NCBI RefSeq assembly: GCF_041261445.1 | Contig: NZ_JBGCCU010000002.1 | Coordinates: 372,001 to 436,000 of the forward strand | Source of the DNA: Catenulispora sp. EB89 | Lineage (GTDB): Bacteria > Actinomycetota > Actinomycetes > Streptomycetales > Catenulisporaceae | Reading direction: 5' to 3' | Length of the DNA: 64,000 nucleotides | Part shown: one piece after another, positions 1 through 7,689 of the stretch | How positions within the stretch are numbered: position 1 is the stretch's first letter | Layout of the letters: every line of letters begins with the position of its first letter | The notes under the pieces: generated by a model | What the model was told of the DNA's origin: nothing | The model's input: the letters and a program-made list of their open reading frames with translations, nothing else | Database searches by the model: none | Translations under genes and position numbers: made by a program

Positions 1-517
1 GTGCGTGGGTCGCGGCGTGCGCTGCCGGAGATGGCAGTGGCGGCGAGCCGCGGTGCGGTTCGAGTTCGGGTGTGGCGATCGGTCGTTCGAGCACTGCGGC
101 GCTGCGGCCCGACCGGCGAGTGGCTTGAGCTGGCAGGTGCGGTGTCGCGGCGGCGGGCAGGTCGGCGAGTTCGTGCTCGTGCTCGTCGGCGCAGGAGTGC
201 GCATGCTGATGCCCGCGCCCCGCGACCTCCAACACCGCCAGCGCCACGGCCGTCGCCACCAGCACTCCGCCGACCGCGAGGTCGGCGTGGCGTGCCACTG
301 TCTCGCGGAAGCGGAGGCCCACCGCGGCCAGGGCGGTGCCGAGCAGAACCGACACCACCACGTGCGTCACCGCTGCGGCCAGGGCCAGGCGGGCTGTGCG
401 GCGGGGCGGGTAGTTCCTGGTGCGGGCCAGGAGGGCCAGGGGCATCCAGTGGTCGGGGAGGATCGCGTGGCCGATGCCGATGCCGGTGGCGGCCAGGAGC
501 ATGGGGAGGATCGTCAC
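1..517 (-). CDS. NiCoT-like nickel/cobalt permease, N-terminal part (runs off window)
   Basis: The frame opens with GTG at 517, preceded by an AAGGGG ribosome site about 6 bases upstream, and has no stop before the left edge, so only about 172 residues are visible. Helix 1 carries GIGHAILPDHW, which fits the HX4DH signature of nickel/cobalt transporters and UreH-like permeases. A second hydrophobic stretch (LALAAAVTHVVVSVLLGTAL) and a third (GGVLVATAVALAVLEV) follow. A histidine-rich loop comes next (GHQHAHSCADEHEHE), typical of metal-handling permeases, and then a polar Arg/Pro/Ala-rich stretch. Expected role is uptake or efflux of Ni2+ or Co2+ across the inner membrane. The substrate is inferred only from the signature and His-rich loop. 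It lies downstream of the tatB-linked unknown gene, with a 144-base gap. Confidence 0.6.
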   Translation of the reverse strand, partial: MTILPMLLAATGIGIGHAILPDHWMPLALLARTRNYPPRRTARLALAAAVTHVVVSVLLGTALAAVGLRFRETVARHADLAVGGVLVATAVALAVLEVAGRGHQHAHSCADEHEHELADLPAAATPHLPAQATRRSGRSAAVLERPIATPELEPHRGSPPLPSPAAHAATHA

Positions 518-661
518 GGCTGCCCCTTGGTGGTCGTCCTCGGCTGGGCGGGGACGCGATGGCGTGCGGGGTCGGGAGGCGGGAACGACGGTGCGGGCGG
601 TGCGAGGGCTGGGCCGGTCTCGGCTTGGCTGGGCTGGACCGGGCCGCCGAGCTCGGCCCGG

Positions 662-1402
662 TCAGCGCGGCAGCGCCTCGTACGCCTCCCAGGCGTCCAG
701 GGTGACCTGCTCGAAGCCCAGGCCGTAGGCCGTCACGCCGCGGCCGTAGGCGCCGAGCCAGCATTCGCGCAGCTCCGCCGCCAGGACCCAGCCGTACTCG
801 CTCTCGCGGTAGCGGAAGCGGGTGGGCTTGCCGTCGACCGGGAGTTGGACCGCTCGCCAGGGGGCGTCGTCCAGGTTCTCGGCGACTTCGTAGGCGAGCT
901 CTGTCTGCTGGTGCAGCCAGTCGCCGCGGAGTGCTTTGTCCACGGCCCAGGGCCAGGCGTCCGACAGCAGGCCGAGGCCCGCGACGGCCGCGAGGGTGGA
1001 CAGGGTGGTCGGCTCCAGGATGGTCGCGCCGCCTCCGGGGCGGCGGTCCAGGCGGGCCATCGTGACCACGCCGCAGAAGCGGCGGGGGGACAGGTCGTCG
1101 GGGCGGCGGGCCGGGTGGTCGCCGTGGCCCAGGGTGCCGTATTCGGCGACGCCGTCGGGACCGAGCATGATCGAGCCCAGCCAGCGCTCGCCCGACCAGG
1201 CCTCGTCCAGGCCGTACCACGGGACCGCGGTGCGCTGGCCGGGCCAGGCGTCGGGTTCTGAGGCCGCCAGCGCGGCAGCGGAGATCGAGGCCACCGGCGG
1301 GCCGGGGACATGGTCGTCGTCCGCGACCGGCGGCACAGGGCCCGGCTGCGAGGCCGGGCCGACGGGGTTGGGGAAGTCTTCAGTTGAGATGGTGCTGCTC
1401 AT
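662..1402 (-). CDS. Conserved-looking protein of unknown function coupled to tatB
   Basis: I do not recognise this 246-residue protein. It has no signal peptide or membrane helix. It is rich in Trp, Gly and acidic residues, and its C-terminal half (from about residue 130) is the best-ordered part, with many aromatic residues (DAWPWAVDKAL, RFRYRESEYGWVLAAEL). The first 70 residues are Pro/Ala-rich and probably disordered. The ATG at 1402 follows a GAGG site 5 bases away, and the tatB stop lies only 6 bases upstream, so translation is probably coupled to tatB. In Streptomyces and mycobacteria this place after tatB is usually held by an Mrp-type ATPase, which this is not. Function unknown. Confidence 0.75.
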   Translation of the reverse strand: MSSTISTEDFPNPVGPASQPGPVPPVADDDHVPGPPVASISAAALAASEPDAWPGQRTAVPWYGLDEAWSGERWLGSIMLGPDGVAEYGTLGHGDHPARRPDDLSPRRFCGVVTMARLDRRPGGGATILEPTTLSTLAAVAGLGLLSDAWPWAVDKALRGDWLHQQTELAYEVAENLDDAPWRAVQLPVDGKPTRFRYRESEYGWVLAAELRECWLGAYGRGVTAYGLGFEQVTLDAWEAYEALPR

Positions 1403-1408
1403 GGAACC

Positions 1409-1840
1409 TCACGTCGCATCCGCGTCAAACGGCGGGCGCTCGCCCGCGGCCAGGCGCGGGGCGGGGGCCCGGTAGAGGGCATCGTCCGGGGTCGCGTCGT
1501 CCGCGGCGAGGGGCCGTCGGGCTCCCTCGGCCGCACCGCGTATCTCGCTGTTGAGCGAGTCGGTGATGTCCCTGATCTCGCGGAAGTCGCCGTCTTCGGG
1601 TCCGAGCACGTGCTTGCGCACGAAGTTCTTCGGGTGCAGGTCGGTCAGCTCCAGATCCTGGAACTCCGGACCCAGTTCCTTCTTCAGGTCGTTCTGGGCG
1701 TTGCGGGTGAACTCCCGGAACTGCCGCAGCGTGCGTGCCAGGCCCTGCACCGCGCTGGGCAGCTTGTCCGGGCCGAACAGCATGACGGCCAGGGCCAGCA
1801 GCGCGATCAGCTCCAGCGGGCTGATGTCGAGAAACGGCAC
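1409..1840 (-). CDS. tatB: Sec-independent (Tat) translocase subunit TatB
   Basis: TatB works with TatC to bind twin-arginine signal peptides and hand folded substrates to TatA at the membrane. The 143-residue protein has the family layout: one N-terminal membrane helix (residues about 6-22, SPLELIALLALAVMLFGP), the FGPDKLP hinge, an amphipathic helix (SAVQGLARTLRQFREFTRN) and a polar acidic tail. The GTG start at 1840 sits 9 bases after an AGGAG site. It lies downstream of sigE and rseA, as in M. tuberculosis (sigE-rseA-htrA-tatB), but no htrA is present. The 197 bases before it hold several palindromes that may give it its own promoter or control. TatA is the only close alternative; the long tail and gene context favour TatB. 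Confidence 0.88.
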   Translation of the reverse strand: MPFLDISPLELIALLALAVMLFGPDKLPSAVQGLARTLRQFREFTRNAQNDLKKELGPEFQDLELTDLHPKNFVRKHVLGPEDGDFREIRDITDSLNSEIRGAAEGARRPLAADDATPDDALYRAPAPRLAAGERPPFDADAT

Positions 1841-1887
1841 GGTGGGGGGCTCCTGCTCTGGCGGGCGCGGCCGGTGGCTTTTCCGGT

Positions 1888-1899
1888 GCTAGCGCTAGC
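1888..1899. promoter_or_regulatory. Perfect 12-bp palindrome upstream of tatB
   Basis: GCTAGCGCTAGC is self-complementary and centred on AGCGCT, the core of many LacI-family operators in actinomycetes. It lies about 48 bases upstream of the tatB GTG. A second copy of GCTAGCGCT occurs at 1997-2005. The sequence is seen; a regulator is inferred. Confidence 0.35.
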
Positions 1900-1959
1900 G
1901 TAACTCCCGGCCGGGTGGATGCTGGACCCCCGGCGGGTGGATATTCGTCGATCCTTACG

Positions 1960-1990
1960 CGTCAAGGCTCGGCAATGCCGAGCCTTGACG
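1960..1990. terminator. Perfect 15-bp inverted repeat between rseA and tatB
   Basis: Arms 1960-1974 and 1976-1990 (CGTCAAGGCTCGGCA and its exact complement) are separated by one base. On the minus strand it lies 50 bases after the rseA stop, so it may act as a terminator or attenuator between rseA and tatB. It has no U-tract. The near-absent loop also allows a cruciform or a dimeric operator. Confidence 0.45.
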
Positions 1991-1995
1991 TCAAG
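1984..1995. promoter_or_regulatory. CTTGACGTCAAG palindrome
   Basis: A perfect 12-bp palindrome overlapping the right arm of the 1960-1990 repeat. It resembles MarR-type operators and the site upstream of icd (48832-48847), which shares the TCAAG half. The regulator is unknown. Confidence 0.3.
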
Positions 1996-2039
1996 AGCTA
2001 GCGCTCGATCACGGTGGGGCCGCGACCTGAGATGTCCGG

Positions 2040-2582
2040 CTAGTGTCCCGGTCCGTAGGTCACGACCTGAGCCGGCGCCGGCTGGGCCGGCGGGTGCGAG
2101 GGGCTGGCGCTGGCGCTGAAGTCGCCGACCAGCCACACCCCGGTCCCCAGCGCCGCCAGCGACACCGCGCCGATCGCCGCGGCCCGCAGGCGCTGCGGGC
2201 GCACCGGGGAGCGGCCGGCCGTGGGGCGGCCGGCCGCCGGAGCCGCCGGCGGGCGGATCGGCACGGTCTGGAACGAGAACGGGGTCGGGGCGTTGCCGGG
2301 CGCGCCGGTGGGCGAACCGCCGCCGCCTCCGGGCAGCTGCCCGGAGGCCGCGCCGGCCCCGGTGCCGCGGGTGGTGTCCAGGCTCAACAGCCCGAGCATC
2401 AGCTCCACCGGCACCTGGGGCGCCGCCATCGCGCCGAGCCGCGACTTCACCTGCCGTTCGACGTCGGCCTCGGCCCGGCACTCGTCGCACTGCGCGAGGT
2501 GTCCGAGCATGCGGTCGCGGGTGCCGTGGTCCAGTTCGCCGTCGATCAGCGCGGTCAGGCGGTCTCCGAGGTGCCTGGTCAC
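2040..2582 (-). CDS. rseA: Zinc-associated anti-sigma factor RseA-like
   Basis: This 180-residue protein should bind and silence the ECF sigma factor encoded just upstream. The N-terminal domain carries the anti-sigma zinc motif H-x3-C-x2-C (HLAQCDEC, about residues 24-31). A Gly/Pro-rich linker follows, then one membrane helix ([20 protein letters not shown], about residues 135-154) and a short extracellular tail. The GTG start at 2582 overlaps the sigE stop by 4 bases (GTGA), giving tight translational coupling and equal amounts of both proteins. A longer upstream frame exists but lies wholly inside sigE. Release of sigma would normally need phosphorylation or proteolysis of this protein; no protease gene is in the operon. 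Confidence 0.85.
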   Translation of the reverse strand: MTRHLGDRLTALIDGELDHGTRDRMLGHLAQCDECRAEADVERQVKSRLGAMAAPQVPVELMLGLLSLDTTRGTGAGAASGQLPGGGGGSPTGAPGNAPTPFSFQTVPIRPPAAPAAGRPTAGRSPVRPQRLRAAAIGAVSLAALGTGVWLVGDFSASASPSHPPAQPAPAQVVTYGPGH

Positions 2583-3340
2583 CGGCGGCCCTCCTTCCCG
2601 CCGGACGCCGCGGCGCCGCCGGGGGCCCGGTGTTCCAGGGCGGCGCGCAGCTGGGAGCGGCCGCGGTGGATGCGCGAGCGCACGGTGCCGAGCTTCACGT
2701 CCAGGGTGGCCGCGATCTCCTCGTAGGACAGGCCCTCGATGTCGCACAGCACCACGGCGGCCCGGAACTCCGGCGCCAGCGCGGCCAGCGCGGCCTCGAT
2801 GTCGGCGTCCATGTGCGAGTCGACGAAGATCCGCTCCGGTGACGGCTCGCGGCCGGGCAGCCGGTCGTCGGCGTCCTCGCCCAGGGAGTCGAAGCGGATG
2901 CGGGCCCGGCGGCGCACCATGTCCAGGAACAGGTTGGTGGTGATCCGGTGCAGCCAGCCCTCGAAGGTGCCCGGCTGGTAGCTGGACAGCGAGCGGAAGA
3001 CCCGGATGAAGACCTCCTGCGTGAGGTCCTCGGCGTCGTGCTGGTTGCCGGTCAGGCGGTACGCCAGCCGGTAGACCCGCTGCGAATGGGTCCGGACGAT
3101 CTCGTCCCAGCTGGGCGGCTCCCAGCCGACGGCCGCGGCGTCCAGGGGCTGCGTCTCCCCCACGCTCGCGACGGCCTCGGCGGGCGTCGTGGTATCGGGG
3201 ATCGCCTCGCCCCGGCGGTTCTTTTCCAGGGCGGCCTTGCGGGCCGCACGCCGACGACGAAGTTCCCCGAGATCGATCCGCGGTCCAATGGTGTTGACCG
3301 GGACGGCTCCAGGATTGCGGGCGCTGTTGGCGTCAGCCAC
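2579..3340 (-). CDS. sigE: ECF RNA polymerase sigma factor SigE
   Basis: An extracytoplasmic-function sigma factor of 253 residues, close to the length of M. tuberculosis SigE (257). After a disordered basic N-terminus, region 2 covers about residues 80-145 ([24 protein letters not shown]) and region 4 about 180-235 ([29 protein letters not shown], the -35-binding helix-turn-helix). I chose the GTG at 3340 because GGAGGT stands 9 bases upstream; the frame stays open further up but without a better start. It is coupled to rseA by a 4-base overlap and divergent from a methyltransferase gene, exactly as Rv1221/Rv1220c. Expected role is transcription of envelope-stress genes. Confidence 0.88.
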   Translation of the reverse strand: MADANSARNPGAVPVNTIGPRIDLGELRRRRAARKAALEKNRRGEAIPDTTTPAEAVASVGETQPLDAAAVGWEPPSWDEIVRTHSQRVYRLAYRLTGNQHDAEDLTQEVFIRVFRSLSSYQPGTFEGWLHRITTNLFLDMVRRRARIRFDSLGEDADDRLPGREPSPERIFVDSHMDADIEAALAALAPEFRAAVVLCDIEGLSYEEIAATLDVKLGTVRSRIHRGRSQLRAALEHRAPGGAAASGGKEGRR

Positions 3341-3740
3341 GACGTCCCCACCTCCTATTTCCAGTACCGCACTCATCACCATAGACGCCTGCCTCGCTGC
3401 TAAAGGCTGAAAGGAACCTGAGATCGGTCTAAGATCTCCCGGCTCTCCAGACCGTGAGCCACTGTCGAGGACAGAACGGCCGGTCACCGACATGAAGTTC
3501 CCGGGGTACGGGTTCCCCCTCGGTGTCCGCTTAGAGCGATCAGACAACCCGATCCCGCCGGCCCCGGAACCGGCCGCCCGCTGCGGCGCGCCCGCCGCCG
3601 GCGTCCCGCGGACTGTCCGCCGGACAGTCCGACGTGGTATGCGCGCGGCCGGGTGGCTACGCTCTTGATGCCCAGTAGCAACCAACCGACCAGATCCCGG
3701 CCGACCCCGGCGCCGGGACCCGCGACCCTCGGAGGCCGTC
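3341..3740. other. Divergent intergenic region sigE / methyltransferase
   Basis: 400 bases without a convincing gene. It should hold the promoters of both divergent genes. The only clear structure is the inverted repeat at 3609-3631. I found no convincing GGAAC/CGTT ECF promoter pair in either direction. Confidence 0.5.
3609..3631. promoter_or_regulatory. Perfect 10-bp inverted repeat, likely operator
   Basis: Arms CGGACTGTCC (3609-3618) and GGACAGTCCG (3622-3631) flank GCC. It lies 110 bases before the proposed methyltransferase start and 269 bases before sigE. Operator-like spacing for a dimeric regulator; could control either gene. Confidence 0.4.
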
Positions 3741-4376
3741 ATCCCCAGTCACCGGCACGCCAGCCTGGCGTATGCGGAGGGGTACGTCGCCGAGGACGAC
3801 GTCCTGGTCTCCGCGCGCCGCGAGGCGCGGCGGCTGGGCATCGTCCCGGTCGAGCCCGGCACCGGCGCGGCCCTGCGGCTGCTGGCCGCCACGCTCGCCG
3901 CCCGGTCGGTGGTCGACGTCGGCACCGGCGCCGGCGTGTCGGGGATATACCTGCTGCGCGGGATGCGCCCGGACGGGGTGCTGACCACCGTGGACGAGGA
4001 CACTCAGGGTTCGCAGGCGGCCCGCCGGGCCTTCGCCGACGCCGGCTTCGCGGCCAGCCGCACCCGGGTGATCGGCGGCGCGTCCGGCTCGGTGCTGCCG
4101 CGGCTCGCCGACGGCGGCTACGACATGGTGTTCTGCGGCGGGCCCGGGACCGACCACCTGGCCGGCTACGAAGAGGCCCTGCGCCTGCTGCGGCCCGGCG
4201 GACTCGTGGCCTTCGACGGGGCGCTCGGCCAGGACCGCGTGGTCGACCCGTCGATCCGGGACGCGCGCACCTCCGCGCTGCGGTACCTGCACCGCCAGGT
4301 CGCCGAGGACACCCGCCTGCTGCCGGCGCTGCTGCCCACCGGCGACGGGTTGCTGTGCGCGGTGAAACGCCCGTAG
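3741..4376 (+). CDS. SAM-dependent O-methyltransferase (Rv1220c-like)
   Basis: Class I methyltransferase of about 211 residues. The SAM-binding loop [12 protein letters not shown] (about residues 56-67) is followed by the acidic end of strand 2 (TTVDED) and a motif near [10 protein letters not shown]. Length and N-terminal alignment ([20 protein letters not shown]) match Rv1220c, also divergent from sigE. The start is odd: between the upstream in-frame TGA (3666) and GTG 3909 (inside the SAM domain) there is no ATG, GTG or TTG. The best ribosome site, GGAGG at 3731-3735, stands 5 bases before an ATC at 3741, so a rare ATC start is proposed. A CTG at 3762 or a one-base sequencing error are alternatives. 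Natural substrate unknown. Confidence 0.75.
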   Translation: MPSHRHASLAYAEGYVAEDDVLVSARREARRLGIVPVEPGTGAALRLLAATLAARSVVDVGTGAGVSGIYLLRGMRPDGVLTTVDEDTQGSQAARRAFADAGFAASRTRVIGGASGSVLPRLADGGYDMVFCGGPGTDHLAGYEEALRLLRPGGLVAFDGALGQDRVVDPSIRDARTSALRYLHRQVAEDTRLLPALLPTGDGLLCAVKRP

Positions 4377-4600
4377 GAAACCGAGAACCCCGCACGATGC
4401 CGCGTCGCGGCCCGGCGGGGAAACCCGGGAAACCGGCGTCGGCACCGGACCCGACACGGAAGGCTCTGACCGAGTGGGGCTCGGTCCGGCCGGGTGGCGG
4501 AGTGAGAAGGAACACGTGGTAGGGGACGCCGGACCCCGGCCGTTCGGGGGCCAGACGTCACTGGTGGGACGAACGGGGTGGCACGAATGGCGGCGCCGGG

Positions 4601-4768
4601 CTAACCGACGACCCCCTTGATCGCCTCGCCGAGCGCCGCGGCCTCCTCTGCCGACAGCTCAACCACGAGCCGGCCGCCGCCTTCCAGCGGAACCCGCATC
4701 ACGATGCCCCGTCCCTCTTTGGTCACCTCAAGCGGGCCGTCACCCGTCCGCGGCTTCATCGCCGCCAT
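4601..4768 (-). CDS. DUF3117 small protein (Rv1211-like)
   Basis: A 55-residue protein beginning MAAMKPRTGDGPLEVTKEGR, almost the standard sequence of DUF3117 proteins found across actinobacteria, including Rv1211. It is short, soluble, and ends in an acidic helix (SAEEAAALGEAIKGVVG). The ATG at 4768 follows a GGAAGGGG site; an upstream in-frame start would add an unrelated basic tail and is rejected. The function of the family is not established. In mycobacteria it lies in the same folP2-to-sigE block. Confidence 0.88.
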   Translation of the reverse strand: MAAMKPRTGDGPLEVTKEGRGIVMRVPLEGGGRLVVELSAEEAAALGEAIKGVVG

Positions 4769-4955
4769 GCTCGTTCCCCTTCCTAGGAGCCAGCTCTCAA
4801 CCAATCCATTATCCCGCACGCGCCCGGATTGGGTTCCGGTGTCGCCGCGGGAGGCCCGACTGAGTAGCTTCGTCAGAGTCTGCAAACAGTTCTACCGGAC
4901 GCGACCAACACTGGTACATGCCTGGAAGCCGATAAGGCGGAGAGTGGGACCCCCT

Positions 4956-5741
4956 ATGTCCGACAACGTTGTCTACGACGTCACCGAGGGTGTCGGCACC
5001 ATCACCCTGAATCGCCCGGACGCGCTGAACTCGCTCGACAGTGCGACGAAGGCGGCGCTGCGGGACGCGGCGACAGCGGCGGCGGCGGACGGCTCCGTTC
5101 GCGTGATCGTGCTGCGCGCCACCGGGCGCGCCTTCTGCGTCGGACAGGACCTGCGGGAGCACGCGGCCTCGCTGGAGGCCGGCACCGGGCTGGCGGACAC
5201 CGTGCGCGAGCACTACAACCCGCTGCTGCGGGCCCTGACCTCGGCCCCCAAGCCGGTGATCGCCGCGGTGAACGGCGTGGCGGCCGGCGCCGGCGCGGCC
5301 CTGGCCTTCGCCGCCGACCTGCGGATCGCCTCCGACAAGGCGGCCTTCAACCTGGCCTTCGCCAACATCGGGCTGACCGCCGACTCCGGCGGTTCCTGGA
5401 CGCTGCCGCGCCTGGTCGGCCCGGCCAAGGCGCTGGAGCTGCTGATGCTGCCGGAGACGATCGGCATCGAGCAGGCCGCCGAGCTGGGGCTGGTGCACCG
5501 GGTGGTGCCGGCCGCGGACTTCGACGCGGCGGTCGACGAGCTCGCGGCGCGGATGGCGGCCGGGCCGACCGCGGCCTACGCGGCGCTGAAGCAGGCGGTC
5601 GGCTTCGCGCTGACGCACACCCTGGACGAGACCCTCGACCTGGAGGCCGACCTGCAGGACGCGGCCGCCGCCACCGAGGACCACCGCAACGCGGTGCGGG
5701 CGTTCCTGGCCAAGGAGAAGCCGACCTTCACCGGGCGCTGA
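4956..5741 (+). CDS. Enoyl-CoA hydratase/isomerase family protein
   Basis: A 261-residue crotonase-fold enzyme, expected to hydrate or isomerise enoyl-CoA thioesters in fatty acid or aromatic acid breakdown. The oxyanion-hole segments are present: ATGRAFCVGQDLREH (about residues 58-72) and AVNGVAAGAGAALAFAADLRIAS (about 107-129). In the usual glutamate region it has ANIGLTADSGGSWTLPRLVG, where Asp replaces the first catalytic Glu. This is more like PaaG-type isomerases than classical hydratases. The ATG at 4956 follows a GGCGGAGAG site. It stands alone, convergent with the DivIVA-like gene across a hairpin at 5852-5880. Exact substrate unknown. Confidence 0.85.
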   Translation: MSDNVVYDVTEGVGTITLNRPDALNSLDSATKAALRDAATAAAADGSVRVIVLRATGRAFCVGQDLREHAASLEAGTGLADTVREHYNPLLRALTSAPKPVIAAVNGVAAGAGAALAFAADLRIASDKAAFNLAFANIGLTADSGGSWTLPRLVGPAKALELLMLPETIGIEQAAELGLVHRVVPAADFDAAVDELAARMAAGPTAAYAALKQAVGFALTHTLDETLDLEADLQDAAAATEDHRNAVRAFLAKEKPTFTGR

Positions 5742-5851
5742 CCGGCGAGCCCGGCGCAGCCGCCAGCACTGGGACAGCTACCGACACCGGCACACCTACC
5801 GGCACCGAAGCCGGCACCCCACCGACACCAATACAGTCACCGGATACTGCG

Positions 5852-5880
5852 ACGGCCGGCCCCCCGTGGGGACCGGCCGT
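5852..5880. terminator. GC-rich hairpin between convergent genes
   Basis: Arms ACGGCCGG (5852-5859) and CCGGCCGT (5873-5880) extend inward through CCCC/GGGG with one bulged base. It sits between the hydratase and the DivIVA-like gene and could stop transcripts from both sides. Upstream (about 5775-5850) are loose repeats of ACCG[AG]CACC. Confidence 0.6.
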
Positions 5881-5906
5881 TCCGATGAGCTGAAAAACCG
5901 AAGACC

Positions 5907-6419
5907 CTATTGGTCGTTCTCCGGCCGCCGGTACCAGGCCGCCAGCGGGTTGCCGTCCTCAGGGTTCTGACCGTCCGCCGGACCCGGCTCGCCCGCGCCG
6001 GGCGCCACGCCCACGCCGGGGCCGAAGCCGGGCTGCACCACGGCCGTCGCGGTCGCCGCGCCGGACCCGCCCTCGACACCGGTCACCGCGTCCTGGACCC
6101 GCGCCACCGGCTCGTAGCCGACGCCCTCGCCGAACCGGCTGTCGGCCGGCCGCGTCAGGTCGGCGATCAGCCGGTCCCGGTGGTCGATCTCGGCGGCGAG
6201 CCGGTCCAGCAGCCGGTCGACCTGGTCCATGCGGTAGCCGCGGAACCCGACGGCGAAGCGGGCGCCGTCGATGTCCTCCCGGCCCAGCTGCCGATCGTCG
6301 GCCAGCGCGGGCTCCGGACGGTCCTGGCGCGGGTCGTCCAGACCCCCGCCACGGCCCGCGGCCACCCACGCGATCGCACCGAACACCGCCGCGACGACCA
6401 GAAATTGGAAGTACAGCAC
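5907..6419 (-). CDS. Membrane-anchored DivIVA-domain protein (Rv1209-like)
   Basis: About 170 residues: one N-terminal membrane helix (VLYFQFLVVAAVFGAIAWVAAG), a DivIVA-like segment (FAVGFRGYRMDQVDRLLDRLAAEI, about residues 50-73) and a disordered Gly/Pro-rich tail. The FRGYRMDQVD core is the DivIVA signature that binds curved membrane at poles and septa. I chose GTG 6419 because longer reading overlaps the oppositely oriented folP2 start and adds an unrelated N-terminus. In mycobacteria Rv1209 sits in the same folP2 block. Likely role is polar growth or division, inferred from the domain only. Confidence 0.72.
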   Translation of the reverse strand: MLYFQFLVVAAVFGAIAWVAAGRGGGLDDPRQDRPEPALADDRQLGREDIDGARFAVGFRGYRMDQVDRLLDRLAAEIDHRDRLIADLTRPADSRFGEGVGYEPVARVQDAVTGVEGGSGAATATAVVQPGFGPGVGVAPGAGEPGPADGQNPEDGNPLAAWYRRPENDQ

Positions 6420-6471
6420 GCGGACATCGTGCCATGCCCGGCCCCGCGCCGTCGCCGTTAGGCTGATCTCC

Positions 6472-7410
6472 ATGTCATCGAACGCGGACGGCGCCGCCGG
6501 CGACCGCACCGAGAACGCCCCGCCGCCGGCCGCCGTCCCGCAGGGCACGCTGCGCCTGGGACCGTACGAGTACCGCCCCGACCAGCGGCTCGTGATGGCG
6601 ATCGTGAACCGGACCCCGGACTCGTTCTACGACAAGGGCGCCACCTTCGGCGACGCCGCCGCGCTGGACCGCGTGGAGAAGGCCTTGAGCGACGGCGCGG
6701 ATCTGGTGGACATCGGCGGCGTGAAGGCCGGCCCCGGCGACGTCGTGGACACCGCCGAGGAGATGCGCCGGGTGGTCCCGTTCGTCGCCGAGGTCCGCAA
6801 GCGCTTCCCGGAGGCCGTGATCTCCGTGGACACCTGGCGCGCCGAGGTCGGGGACGCGGTGTGCGCCGAGGGCGCGGACGTCCTGAACGACGCCTGGGGC
6901 GGCTGGGACCCGCGGCTGGCGGAGGTCACGGCCCGGCACGCGGTGGCGCTGGTGTGCACGCACGCCGGCGGCGTCGAACCGCGCACCCGCCCGCACCGCA
7001 TCGGATACCCCGACGTGATGGCGGACATCCTGGAGCGCACCGTCCACGGCGAGGCCGAGCGCGCGGCGGCCCTGGGCGTCCCGCGCGACCGCATCCTGAT
7101 CGACCCCGGCCACGACTTCGGCAAGAACACCCGCCACTCGCTGGAGGCCACGCGGCGCCTGGCGGACATGACGGCCACGGGATGGCCGGTGCTGGTGTCG
7201 CTGTCGAACAAGGACTTCGTCGGCGAGACCCTGGACCGCCCCGTGAAGGAGCGGCTGATCGGCACGCTCGCCACCACCGCGGTGTCGGCGTGGCTCGGCG
7301 CGCGGGTGTACCGGGTGCACGAGGTCGCCGAGACCCGGCAGGTGCTCGACATGGTCGCGGCGATCCAGGGGCTGCGGGAGCCGGCGGTCGCCAAGCGGGG
7401 TCTGGCGTAG
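6472..7410 (+). CDS. folP2: FolP2-type dihydropteroate synthase paralogue
   Basis: A 312-residue TIM-barrel protein of the dihydropteroate synthase family. It retains NRTPDSF (residues 46-52), SVDTWRAEV, and LSNKDFVGE near the end. The pterin/pABA loop, normally GGESTRPG, reads GGVKAGPG (residues 82-89), so the usual ESTR residues are missing. This pattern is that of mycobacterial FolP2 (Rv1207), whose homologue in M. leprae has been reported to lack synthase activity. A different reaction is therefore likely. Start ATG 6472 lies 52 bases from the divergent DivIVA-like start. The mycobacterial neighbour gpgS is absent here. Confidence 0.85.
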   Translation: MSSNADGAAGDRTENAPPPAAVPQGTLRLGPYEYRPDQRLVMAIVNRTPDSFYDKGATFGDAAALDRVEKALSDGADLVDIGGVKAGPGDVVDTAEEMRRVVPFVAEVRKRFPEAVISVDTWRAEVGDAVCAEGADVLNDAWGGWDPRLAEVTARHAVALVCTHAGGVEPRTRPHRIGYPDVMADILERTVHGEAERAAALGVPRDRILIDPGHDFGKNTRHSLEATRRLADMTATGWPVLVSLSNKDFVGETLDRPVKERLIGTLATTAVSAWLGARVYRVHEVAETRQVLDMVAAIQGLREPAVAKRGLA

Positions 7411-7689
7411 GACCCGGGAGCACCACACCCGAGACCTCGCACTTTCCGGGCGAAACCGACACATCACCCTGTCATCAACCCATTGACAGGAAAGTCCCAG
7501 CTCAGAGATCGAATCGTTACACCTTTTCGGCGATCTCAAGGTGTGGACGCCGTTTAGGCTGATCATCGGCGTCACCGCCTCCAGGGGGAATCGAGAACAT
7601 CGAACCGAGGGGGAATAGCGCGCCGCCGTATCGGACGGCGGCGCCGGGAGGCGTCCGCTTCCTTCTCGGTCGAAAGAGCACCGCTACTC

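Noticed and set aside
1-1261. Two long plus-strand open frames (234 and 418 codons) at the left edge
   Set aside because: They lie opposite the permease and tatB-linked genes, are Arg/Gly/Ala-rich without domain features, and reflect high-GC antisense openness.
1920-2010. Possible riboswitch or small RNA between rseA and tatB
   Set aside because: Only a simple inverted repeat with a one-base centre and palindromes; no known aptamer pattern.
3410-3440. GGAAC-type ECF promoter for sigE or the methyltransferase
   Set aside because: GGAACC is present but no CGTT-like -10 at the right spacing.
3653-4522. 289-codon plus-strand frame over the methyltransferase
   Set aside because: Different frame from the SAM motif; Arg/Gly/Pro-rich. 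Kept only as a possible source of a start codon if a base is missing.
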